From Oscarella lobularis (lineage: Eukaryota; Porifera; Homoscleromorpha; Homosclerophorida; Oscarellidae): 64,000 bases of DNA. This document shows, in pieces, positions 21,301 to 31,965 of this stretch. Numbering within the stretch: position 1 is the first letter of the stretch; the number at the start of each line of letters is the position of its first letter. The DNA lies in the NCBI RefSeq assembly GCF_947507565.1, contig NC_089193.1, forward strand, positions 1,918,325-1,982,324, read 5' to 3'. Under the pieces are notes generated by a model. That model did not search any database, was not told where the DNA came from, and saw only the letters and a list, made by a program, of their open reading frames with translations. The position numbers and the translations under genes were made by a program.

Positions 21301-22956
21301 TTCACAGCGGCAATGACGTCCTTGAAAAGAATGTGGCTAGTCAGCGTGTAACCATGATAAATCTCCGGCTCTTCATCGCCATCCCAGCAGTCCACTAAAA
21401 AGCTAAATAAATCAATAAATCAATAAAGGAATAGTCCTATACGTTCGACGCAGCGACAGCCTTTTCTTAGAGCTCGAATATACATCTCAACACTCGATGG
21501 TCCCTTGAGCTGATCCTCCATGAGATACCTAAGAAAAAGAATTAAAAATCATTAAACAAATATTTATTAGACTACGTGTTGTGTGAAGAGGCTATGAAAT
21601 AATGAGAGAGCGGTTGAGACATGTCCTGAAAGACGGGACGATGACGATGATCCAGAATCAACGATTCGACTCCAAGAAGAAACTGATTAAAGCCTGAAAC
21701 AAATTTATTTTTAAAATGAAATTTGATTTTGATTATTTTCTCACCGTCGACGCTCAAGATAAAATTTTCTCGCCCTTCTGGTGAAGGCTCATACGTGGCA
21801 ATCAATTTTTCGCACTCTTCAATAGATACACTCTTTTCCTGAAATGAATAATGTATTAATTATTAATTATTGATTTTTTCTAGTGACCTCTTGCTCTGTT
21901 TCGAGAAACGCCTTCAATTCCTTGGGACGAAGAAATTCACGTGATGCTGAATACCTAAAGCAAAATAATTAAAATAAACGGTATTAATCCTCTATATACC
22001 TCATAAGCAAATGATAGATTTCAGGTCGCGTAGAAAGTTCCTTGAACAATGAGGAGAACTCATTGATATCGAGCTTTCCCTTGGAATCATCCCCATGATC
22101 GGTATCATATTCCTACATAATAATTAATTAATTAATAAAAATAAATTATTTTATCATGTCACCTTGAATTTCTCCTTGATCTTATTCGTGGGAAGACCAA
22201 TATTCAATTGCTGAGCGAGTGCAATGAGTTCTCCTTCATCCAACGTCCCACTGTCATCCTTATCGGCATCCTGAAACGTTTTCGTGAGCCAGCGATCGCG
22301 CATCTGCTGCTTCATCTCAGTAGAACGACTCCCTATAAAAAATCAATACTAATTAGTACTAATTATTATTGATTTTTATTTACCGAAATTTTCGTCCAGC
22401 ACGTAACCGAGACCGAGAATCCACACGTTTGCCTCTTCGTCCGATGCAGCAACCAAGTCCAAGCTCTTATAGTCGTCACCGTAGATAAGAGAGAAACTTC
22501 GCGCTTCGTCGTGTTTGTTTCCATTCGCTACAAACGACTCGGTGTTCTGGCCACGTCGAACCTCTTTAATCGACGTCATATTAACTAAAGAAAACATTTT
22601 TGGACACGTACACGGAAGTTGTGAGGGGGGGCGGACCGCAACCATGATGTAACTAAGGAATCTCGCTCTTTCTCTTACTTCTCGCATCGTCTTTCGATTT
22701 ACTCGTCGGTTCCCAATAGACGAACGAAGCGTCGTCGTTCAAGAAGTATCGGCGACGATAATCGCGACGCGATTTCACTTTGATGATGTCTGTTCCATTT
22801 TGCATGGAACCGATGCAATCCTCCACTGGATAAAACAACGAAACGGCGATCGTTTGAGAGCTACGTGTACGCGTTGTCCCTACCTCGATAGATAGCGCGC
22901 GTCGGCTTCGCCGACGAGCCGTTCGTCGCAGATTTGCGTGGTAAAGAACGATGCAT
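18351..22956 (-). CDS. Phosphoinositide-specific phospholipase C with helical C-terminal tail (copy 1)
   Basis: Hydrolyses PIP2 to IP3 and diacylglycerol. The best start is the ATG at 22954-22956 ([15 protein letters not shown]), because its exon joins in phase to [19 protein letters not shown], the start of the PH domain ([13 protein letters not shown]). EF-hand-like exons follow (~22,100-22,330), then the X box ([45 protein letters not shown]), which keeps the catalytic His, Glu/Asp and second His, an acidic X-Y linker, the Y box ([25 protein letters not shown]) and a C2 domain (~19,540-20,150). Unlike PLC-delta, the frame continues for about 250 residues of mainly helical sequence ([39 protein letters not shown]) ending [11 protein letters not shown] as CTA at 18351-18353. 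It lies 91 bases downstream of a second PLC gene on the same strand. Confidence 0.88.
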
Positions 22957-23047
22957 CGGTGAACGGTCCCCTTACAGCCCCGTGGAACGCAAATGATCTG
23001 CATTCTTCTCGCAACTTGATTACATCGTACACGATGAGGTCACGTGG

Positions 23048-26000
23048 TCATGCGGTTAGCGTTCTTAGGTTCCAAGCGGCTTCGTCTTTGGAGAGACGAG
23101 ACAGATGGGCGTAGCCTTTGACTGTTTGAAGATTCGAGAGGAAATCCGCTTTCGCCTACACAACGATTATGGATTGTATTATTAATTACTTAGATTTATT
23201 TATATGGTACTTTGACAGCTGATTTTTCTTGGAGGTCACGCAATTTCTCAGGCAAATTTATCTGAAACTCCGACTCAATGCACGGTTTTTCTAACCTAGA
23301 CACATACTTTCTCTCCGGCCTGATAAATTTCCATCATCTGTAATGCAGTAAATAAGAGAAAAACTAAAGAATCTAGACCGTATCCCCTACCTTCTCAACA
23401 AACGCGTCAGTCTTAGAAAGAACGTCCTGGCAGCACGACAGCATCTTCACAAAGAAATCCTAGCTTACGGACTAATTTCTATGGATAGTATCATTCCTAC
23501 TTTTTCGAGTTTAGACAAAACTTGCTGAAAGTCGTGGTTTGCTCTACTCTTTACAGATGAGACTACTACTAGTTTCTGTGCAAAGATAGGAATTTTTTTC
23601 TCGCTGTTAATTAATTAATTAATTAATTAATTAATATCGTGGCTCTACCTCGTTTTCTTCTGTCAAAAGTTCTTCCATTTTGATTCCACTTCTATGAGCT
23701 TGAATCGTGCAAGCTTTGACTGCTTCATACAAGGTAGCAGACGACGTAAAGCCGCACGATTTCTGCGAGAAGGAAGTCTAGTAAAAAAGCGGTCTAAATA
23801 GTGTGCAATTACTTTGAACTCTTCGATAGCCACGTGAAAATTGATTTTGACGAGGGAGGATTTTTTCAGAGTCTCCGGGAATGTCTGATAAATAGGATAA
23901 TCTAGGACTCGATTATTGAGTTCGCTTATCACTTGAAATACGGCGTCCATATCCGGAATCCCAATGGGTCTCATTTTGAACTAAAAAAATCAATCAAAAA
24001 TGAAGTAAAATAAATAAAACATACTTTTGAAACGGACTTGGCAAAGGCATTCATGTCAAACAAGCACTCCTTCTTCAATTTAATTAATTAAAACAAAGAT
24101 ATAATTATCCATAGCTCACCTCTTGCGACACAGCCGTCTCAAACTCGACGTGAACAAAAATCGTTGCCCCAGGCAAAGGGTCTCCCTTCTTAGATAGGAG
24201 AGGAACGTGTCTATAGCCTAGCACACAATTCTCCCCAAGTCTCTTATCTAACAGCTAAGCGTACCCGTTTGTATGCTTGACACTGGCAGACAAAACTGCC
24301 CAATAAAATCATCTCCGACGAAATCGTCGTCGAGAACGGAAAAGCGAAGTATGGCGACGTCGGGAAATTTTAAAAAATACTGAAAGGTTTCGCTCCAAAC
24401 GGGATTGAAACCTTGGGGGATATTTATTAATTAAGGGCTTTGATTGGAGAGCGATTCCAAGTCTTACCGTTGTTCGTACACGCCTTCGTTTTGCCGCGAT
24501 AATTGTCTTCGCCTATCCCGTGCACGTCGATCACAACAAAGGGATCAATAACCTTGGAGAAATGAGTCTAATATGAGACAAACCCGGGTGTCTTACCTCT
24601 CCTTTTGCACCGGAATCAGGAGGCTTAGGAAGCCGCTGCCCACTAATAACCTATAGGAAAATTTATAATTATTAATTTATTTCTAAAGAGCGCGGACTTT
24701 GATTTTCATTAGCATAGGCAGTACACCTGGAATCACATCGCCTTGGTCGAAAACGACGTAAGAAAACGCTAGAAAAAAACCTCCTAAGCTGGAAGAACAT
24801 AATAATCAATGTCTTTACGTACGCGTTCGCAATATCTCGGGTTTGAGAACGTAGCCACAGGCGCCGTTAATTTGAAAGCGACCGTTATTCAAGTCCATTT
24901 CTTCGCCGTCAGTTTGATAATTCAAAGCAACTGAGAAAACCCGATTATTTGCTTTGATTTCTCCCCATTTTCTTTACCTATTTGGCATCCCACGTTCCAT
25001 GCCGTTTGGGGATTGTAATTGCTCGACGTAAAGCGATTTCCAGCCGGATAAATTCGGCTCAACTGACGCTTATTGTAGTCAATAAATTCCGATGAACTCG
25101 AGGACGAAAGCGAGAGCATTTTATTCTCCGAAAACGACGACATTTGATACGTCTTGCCTTGGGGCAAAAACGCTCAAAATTTCAATTAAAATGTTATCTG
25201 CTAGCCCACCGAATTTAGAAGAAATAGAAAACGACTCGAAGTGCACGCTTTGTACGTAGGAAACGAGGTCTGATAGCTCCTTTGCTAGCTTAGCCTTTTT
25301 CTTCTATACATCTACGCTATTTTCTATGTATGACGTTTCCCCCTGTACCTTCTTTTTTCCATCAGTTTCATCTCCATCCGATCCTTGCTCTTCTTCGTCT
25401 TCATCCGACGACACTTCCGCGTCATCTGCGACTTCAGGTGCCAACTTTTTACCCTAGAACACGTCTGCTAAAAAATCCAACCGAACAAAGTCTCTTTTTA
25501 ATTGACTTTGATAAGAAATTTTCCCCTCAGACTCTCAGGAGATGGTAGAATCGACGGATCAGGCAATGCAGAGTACAGTTTCTCTATAAAAACCCTAAGT
25601 AAGTTGAGAAATTTTTCACAGAATTACCACCTCCAAGAATCTCCTTCATATAGTGAGCCATTTTTTGTTGCATTGGAATGCTACAGTGATTCTCCAGAGA
25701 GAGAATAACCGGGTAACTACAAGACCATCTCTCCAAAAAAATAAAAAAAAGAATTAGGACATACTCAGACGTCGCAAAGGCAGACTCATTAATAGCCTCA
25801 ATGACGTCTCTAAACAATATGTGACTAGTTAGAGTGCGTCCGTGATAAATTTCCGGCTCGTCGTCACCGTCCCAACAATCCACTAAATATTTTTTAAAAG
25901 GGTTTTCAAAATATCTCGATAATAGGCTCTGCTTACACTCAACGCAACGACAACCCATTTTCAACGCTCTAACGTACATTTCCACGCTAGAACTGCTCTT

Positions 26001-27502
26001 TAACTGATCACCAGTCAAATATCTTTACGCAGAAACGTTCGGTGGAGAAGTAATGAAGATGTATCTATTACGTATTGTGAGACGAAGCGATGTAGTAGTG
26101 ACTTAGAGGTTGATTCATGTCTTGGTACATTTCGCGGTGACTAGGGTTCAATATTCTCAATTTTCTGCTCAGTAAAAAGTGGGTGAACCCTGCGCGCGTG
26201 CGAGTGAGCGAAGGAACGCGTGTCTGTGCATTCGGATACCGTCGACGGAAAGCTCGCGCTTTTCTTTCCGCTCTTCGGCGGGTTCAAACTCTTGGATAAT
26301 TTCCTCGCAATCTTTGACTGAAACGTGGGTCATCTAGACGCGCCCCAATAACAAAAACTCTATATACATATCTAATGATTACCCCTTGATCTATAGAAAG
26401 AAATTCTCTAAGTTCTTTGGCACTTAAAAAGTCCCAACTCTTTGAGTATCTAAATTTTGACTCGCGTGGATTTATAGGCACGTTATCTAATTAATTAACC
26501 TCATTAGGATGTGATAGATTTCTGGTCTCGTCGAAAGTTCCTGATAAAGTCGAACAAATTCATCGTAACCTAATCTCCCGCTCGAATCGACGTCATATTC
26601 CTATCACGTGAATAGATAAAAATTAATCGAGATTTTTTCTCTCCTCGCCTTGAATTTGGCTTTTAATTTCGTAGGCGATAAACCGACATTCAACGCATTT
26701 GCCATAGTGAGAAACTCAACTTCGTTTACGGATCCCCTCCCACTTTTATCCGCCTGCTGAAAATGCTTACGAACCCAATGATCATGTGACCTACTACCGG
26801 CCGTCTTTTCAGCTACAATAAATCGAATTTCTAAATATTTGGCTTTGGATTTTGATTGCCTAGTCACCGAAATTTTCGTCCATGAGACACTTGAGTCCTG
26901 TGACCCACGTATCGGCTGTCTGAGGCGACTCAGCCACGAGATCAAGGCACCCAAAGTCGGCCCCGTGTATTATAGAGAAACTTCGACTCGCTTCGAAGTT
27001 TCTCTTGTGTTTGGCAAACGTTTCTGTGCACTGACCAATCCTAACTTCCCTAATCGTTCTCACGGCAACTAAGGAATCGAAAAATGGGGTTTTTTTTCGA
27101 CTTTTTTTCTACCCCCTACTTCTAGACGCTTCGCGTTTCTTTCTCGTAGGCAACCAAGTGATATAATCCGCTGCTTCAGTCAAAGCGTAAGACCTGCGAT
27201 ACTGGCGGCGCCCTCGTAATTTCACAAAATCGGCACCATTTTTCATTGCTTTCAAGCAATGCTCCACTACATACACGCGCGCGCGCATTCGAGTTGCTAC
27301 AGATCGCGCGCTACAATCTACGCTCACCTGACGTTATAGGAGGCAGTTCTTTTGGGTTGTGTTGCCTGCGAAACGTCACCTGTTTAACTCGCGTCAAAGC
27401 GCCACACTCTGCGGAGTCGGAAGCCTCTAGTGGAACTTCGGGTTTCTCTTCTTTAGACCCGGATTCGACGTCATGGGAATTCGTTTCTTGTACGGTTTCC
27501 AT
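23048..27502 (-). CDS. Phosphoinositide-specific phospholipase C with helical C-terminal tail (copy 2)
   Basis: Paralogue of the neighbouring PLC and upstream of it on the minus strand. Start [15 protein letters not shown] at 27500-27502; an in-frame ATG at 27637 would add 45 residues. After a 5' exon ending PPITS come the PH domain ([42 protein letters not shown]), EF-hand exons (~26,500-26,760), X box ([42 protein letters not shown]), an acidic linker, Y box ([26 protein letters not shown]) and C2 (~24,060-24,780). The C-terminal tail parallels copy 1 ([52 protein letters not shown]) and ends NLRTLTA, TGA as TCA at 23048-23050. The catalytic His and acidic residues are present. A head-to-tail tandem duplication is the simplest origin. 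Confidence 0.87.
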
Positions 27503-27685
27503 TGGGGCTCGCGAAAACGAAGCGAAGGCGGCCACACCCGGTTGTAAATTTATTCTCGTGTGATCAATTACATCCCCCACGCAGTTTTCGAACCAACGAA
27601 TCATACCTACCTTTATATACGCGATCTTTGGTCTCATTCGAACGCCTAGAACTATGATTAGAAATCGCTACGGGTCGCCTACGAG

Positions 27686-29223
27686 CTATTTTACCAAACG
27701 AAAACTATTCTCTTGCTCTCTGCGACGAGCCTCGCTCATTCTAGACACCTCTTCTACTTTTTTCTTTAGAGTAGCTAAGGGAGAATTAATATCTCCTAAA
27801 TTACCTATCTATCTATTTCCTTTACCTGCATTTTGATCGACCCACTGTAGCGACTCCATATGAAGATTTAGTATCTTCGCAATGCCCTGAATCTAGTCGG
27901 AGTCTCTCGCCTCTACGAATTGCGCTTTGTTATCTGTTTCTTACCGGTGCCATGTTGCTTTCGCTTTCCGCTGACTGAGTGTTCAAATGCTCGACGATTT
28001 CCCTCAAATCTTGACCCATACGTTTGAGCTGGCTGTCGAGACTTTCAGCCAATTGATAGCTAGATAATATAAGTTGAATAAATGTATGTATTTGAGGAGT
28101 TTTCGCGCGGACGTTCGCTGTCTTTCTTGGTCGGTGTGCTGAGCGAAACTGGACACGTCCTGGTTCTTCATAGTGTCTTCTAATGAGACTAGAACCTCTT
28201 CTAAGTCGCTCTGCTGAGCTGTGATGAAATCCAGCTCATTTTCAAGCCTCCAAAGTAATTATTTTAGGTGAAAAATAAGAATTAATGAGGGAGAGAATAC
28301 CTCTGTTGATTCGTCTTGATTTCTTCCACTTCCGCGTTTAATTTGAGAATTCTGTCTGCATTTCCGATTAATAATTGATCCCAATTATTGATCTGTTTCG
28401 CCTGCTCTACGAACAGTCTCTCCTGCTCCTCAAGCTCAACACTCCACTACCCCAAAAATTACTAATTAAAAAATAATTTTCTTCTATTACCTTATTAATT
28501 TGATCCTCAAGTTTTTTATACGTTAACTTCGGACCAGAAGGTCCAGCTCTAAAACTCCTATCTCCATTTTTTCAATATAAATTGAAGAAACAACTCACGG
28601 TGGAACTGGTCCTGAAGACAATGTAGGGACACCAGTACTAGTAGCTACAGTTGTGGCCTGCAATCTCAATCCAGTTCCAAGACTTGTAGCTGCAGTAGAA
28701 GTAGCAGTAGTAGCACTAGACTGTGAGAGAGACAGTCCCCCGGAGCTTGCGCTTGAAAGTCCAAGCGCTGGACCTATAATTAATTAATTATTTTTTTAAT
28801 TTGTCCATGATAATAATTTATTTTTTATTTTTTATGATAACCTGTGCTTGTTGGTTGCTGGCCCAGGCTTAGACCTCCTCCTCCTCCGAGTTTGAGGCCT
28901 CCTCCTATTCCTGTTCCTAGTTGGAGGCCTCCTCCTGTTCCTGTTCCCAGTTTGAGGCCTCCTTGTGGTGCTGTGCTCGTTTGGAGTTGGATTTGGGGGC
29001 CCCGATTCGCGGGGAGGCTTCCGAGAGTGAGGGAACCGCCCACTGCCGTTGATTTTGGTAGCTGGGACGTTGCGAGAAGAAGTGGTGCCGTTGCAGGCGG
29101 TGCAGACAGTTGAGACGCCAGTTGGGATCCCAAAGGAACCCCGCTTAGACTGCTTTGTTGAGTCGACATCGGATTGAGCCTTAGAGGCTGCGATAACGAT
29201 CCTTGAAGAGGATTGGTCGCCAT
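27686..29223 (-). CDS. NUP62: Nucleoporin p62 homologue with LG instead of FG repeats
   Basis: Central-channel nucleoporin. The C-terminal coiled coil is diagnostic: LTYKKLEDQINKWSVELEEQ, ERLFVEQAKQINNWDQLL, NELDFITAQQSDLEEVL, SQLKRMGQDLREIVEHLNTQ, IAKILNLHMESLQWVDQNA and EARRREQENSFRLVK (TAG as CTA at 27686-27688). The N-terminal ~200 residues are low-complexity Ser/Thr/Ala/Gly/Leu and contain no FG dipeptide and no Phe; the expected positions read GLKLG, GLQLG and LSLGQ. Start MATNPLQGSLSQPL at 29221-29223. The gene is head-to-head with the helical-protein gene starting at 29486 (262 bases between start codons). Its 5' part was copied into the downstream duplication unit, where it is broken. 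Confidence 0.88.
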
Positions 29224-29485
29224 TAGGAATTTCTACGTGCAGGCTCAACGCGCGCTACAAGTAGTCTACAAATAATTGCCGAGCTGCTATCATATACCTG
29301 TAGCTGCCATGACATCTGCGGCAAACACCTGACATTCACAATGACCTGTCCCTGACTTTGTACAGGAGTCTTTTTAATTAAAACGTAAGTATTTTTGTTA
29401 CTCGATCACCACGTCACAGTGACACGTGCCCGAGTCCCTTGAGTCCCCTAGCTTGGTCAGGCTCGATCCTTGGTTTTGCTGAAAA
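29224..29485. promoter_or_regulatory. Shared head-to-head promoter region of NUP62 and helical-protein gene A
   Basis: Only 262 bases separate the NUP62 start codon (minus) from the start of helical-protein gene A (plus), so the two promoters must overlap. Unit 2 carries a counterpart (about 36920-37126), but similarity falls off quickly past the NUP62 5' end. No core promoter motif is obvious. Confidence 0.45.
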
Positions 29486-31092
29486 ATGAATCGTCTAATC
29501 GCTGAAAAAATCGAAGGCTGCAGCAATCGCCTTATCGCTAAAGTCATACAATGCGCGTTGAGTAGTAGCGGTGGTCAACATGACATTGATTGGAAAAATT
29601 TCGATGAATCGCTTTCCAGGATTATTTCAGGAAAGCCCCAGGCCGAGAAATTCCATTCTCAGTTCAGAGAGCTGGGGGAAATGATGCTAAAGGAGATGAT
29701 CCTAACTGAGGTCCGCGGGGCCGAGGGCCATATCGAAAGTACTCAAGTTCGCCGCGAAGAGCTCGAAAAAGGCCTCATCCCTGCGGACAAGAGTAGACAG
29801 CAGCCAAAAGCTTCAACCCGCCAGTGCGATCATTGGGTGCTGTGTTGTCTAACTGCAATGGCGAACCGGTATTACTATATAGTAATAACGTTGCATGCGT
29901 TTAGTGAAATTCCGATTGTAATACAGAAACCCCAAGAAGCTGTTGGAACTTCTCGGAGTCACGGTGCCGCACGATCATCCTGACAGTGTCATGGACAAAC
30001 AATTAGCTGCCAGTGCGGATACGGCGATGGATGATCGAGAGAGAGACTGGGACGAGGCTTCTACTACGTGTAGCGCTGAGGTGAACAGAGAGAATCCGTG
30101 TACGATACATTTACTTGAAGCTAGTTGATAATAGCCGTCTCGATCGGATCCTGATGGCAATATAGGCACAACACAGCCGCGTACACCTGACGCTCGACAA
30201 CTGGTTCACATTGATTCTCAGCCGAGTCCGGCGTCCATGACGACGCAGGAAAAGCTTCGGGTAGAGTTTTCACCATCAACCCGCTCAGGTGTGCCAGCAA
30301 TATATCATTCAAATCAATTTTGTTGTAACACTTTTCAAAGGCCTTTCAACGACTCCACTTTATTGCAGTGAACATCAAGATATACGGCCTCCCCCCGATC
30401 CTCAAAAACTGATATCCTATCTACTACGTCACGCGAAGAACGCCGAGATGTTTCTAAGATGGGAGTTCGGTAACCTGCACAAGTTGAGAAGCGAAGTGCT
30501 GAACCTCTGCTGGAAGACGTCAGCGATACCTATCATCCTCCTCAAAGCTGTTTACGAATCTGTTCACTCTTCTGCTGCGACGCCCGTCGCCCAAAACCAT
30601 GTTGTGGAGCAGCGAGAGTTTTGGTTGCTCGATGAGTGCTGCACAGAATGCAGATTCGGAACGCTCATCACAAAAATTCGTAAAGAGCTTGCCGAAAAGG
30701 TGAAGGAGCTTTGGCTTGCGCCTGAAGAGTTAGTCAACTTTCAACATATCCTGTACATCACGTTTGTTAAAGAACATTATGGTGAAAGGCCATCTACACA
30801 ATAAATAAATAAATAAATAAATAAATTGGGGTTTTTGTTAGATCCGAAGAAAAACGTATCTAAAGCCTGGGGTCATTGCTGGGATAGCCTTCATTCAAAG
30901 GAAAGAAAAGCCGACTTCAGGCAAATACAAAGTGCCCTAGAGGAGCTGGCGTCTGACGTTGTCGAATTTATTACGTGCGCCGCTTCCAGAAAAGAGAAAT
31001 CTTTTCAGCAATATAACCAGCTCGATGATTTTAAGCAACTGTTTCAAATGTGTGCAGCTTACTCGAGTGCCATATGTACGACACCCAAGTGA
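29486..31092 (+). CDS. Helical protein of unknown family, copy A
   Basis: Proposed exons 29486-29868, 29927-30123, 30166-30260, 30298-30781 and 30842-31092 sum to 1410 bases: 469 residues plus TGA. No signal peptide or membrane segment. The N-terminus (MNRLIAEKIEGCSNRLIAKV; DIDWKNFDESLSRIISGKP; SQFRELGEMMLKEMIL) is predicted helical, followed by a Ser/Thr/Asp-rich linker and a second helical block (FGNLHKLRSEVLNLCWKTSA, PIILLKAVYESVH, KIRKELAEKVKELWLAPEEL) and a last exon (AWGHCWDSLHSKERKADFRQ; ASDVVEFITCAAS). The 37-nt third intron (30261-30297) is very short, but it is the splice that restores the frame relative to paralogue B. No known domain is recognised; the two-block helical layout recalls adaptor or death-fold proteins only loosely. 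Confidence 0.65.
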
Positions 31093-31965
31093 CAAGAGAT
31101 TAAGGTTAATTATTTAATTATTTAATTAATTGGCCGAAATATTGTCTCTTTGCAAAGTATTTCAAGTTGCTTCATCAATGTATCGTTCTGTGACGCAATA
31201 AGTGATCTAAAATGATGCTTGTCCTCAAAGTTTCGCCCATGCACTTCGCACATTGTTACGTACGGTGGCCGCTATATGAACTCAAGTAGAAGCTAACAGA
31301 ACCATTGAGACGCTAGTTGGGATCCCAAAAGGAGCCCCGCTTAGACTACTTTGTGGGTCGGGAAATTAATTCGCGGTTTTTGAGCTTACCGCGAAATTTA
31401 AGCGCATCGCTTTGGCAGTCTGTGGCGGCGACGTATTTGTTCTTGTACGCACGATAGTTCACTTAGCGCCTATACCCCAATCCACGCCCTCCGGTGTCAC
31501 GAACGCCTAATCAATTATTGTCAGATCAAATCATTGGGAGTTGAAATAGTTTCGGACTCCCTGTTGTTATCTTGACTGGATTTTGTTGTCGTAACAACAG
31601 TGTCCTGGCTTAGGTTCATTAGAACTAATTTGGTGTGAATAATAACAATAATTGAGCACCTCCATGGAGTCGGGATGACTCATGTTTCATCTCCTAACTA
31701 TTTAACAAAATTTCTTCCACTGCACTGCAAGACGAGCTCTTTTCAAATCGCCTCATTAGTGCGTCCGCCCAAGATTCGCCCCTCCCCTTCGCTCGTCAGC
31801 CTCGGCGACGAGTCCGTGCCAAGAACAGTCTATTCACAGTTCGCTACCGGATTTGGATCGAGTCATTCGTGCTCGTCCGCGCCGAGCGAGCGCAGCCTAA
31901 ACGGTCTCTTTAGCGAACATATTTTTTTGGCCCTATTTACATCTTCCGGTTGCCGAAAGACAAAA
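31093..31965. other. Intergenic region between helical gene A and surface-protein gene A
   Basis: No exon seen. A short NUP62-derived fragment lies at 31305-31360. From about 31400 on, the sequence is nearly identical to 39030-39550 in unit 2 (for example TCAATTATTGTCAGATCAAA and the block around ATTGAGCACCTCCATGGAGT), so the promoter and 5' UTR of the surface-protein gene belong to the conserved part of the duplication. A short ORF beginning at an ATG at 31675 is present in both units but lies upstream of the signal peptide, so it may be 5' UTR. Confidence 0.5.
31305..31360 (-). pseudogene. Short NUP62-derived fragment
   Basis: TTGAGACGCTAGTTGGGATC followed by CCAAAAGGAGCCCCGCTTAG matches the NUP62 first exon (about 29110-29165) with a few changes. 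It is a separate copy from the larger fragment at 36592-36919, and unit 2 has no counterpart at the equivalent place. Too short to code; it shows that this NUP62 segment has been copied more than once. Confidence 0.7.

Noticed and set aside
22653-23003. Minus-strand ORF beginning MQIICVPRG as the PLC copy 1 start
   Set aside because: It treats a GTAGGG...CCAG intron as coding; the spliced start at 22956 gives the correct phase into the PH domain and matches the layout of copy 2.
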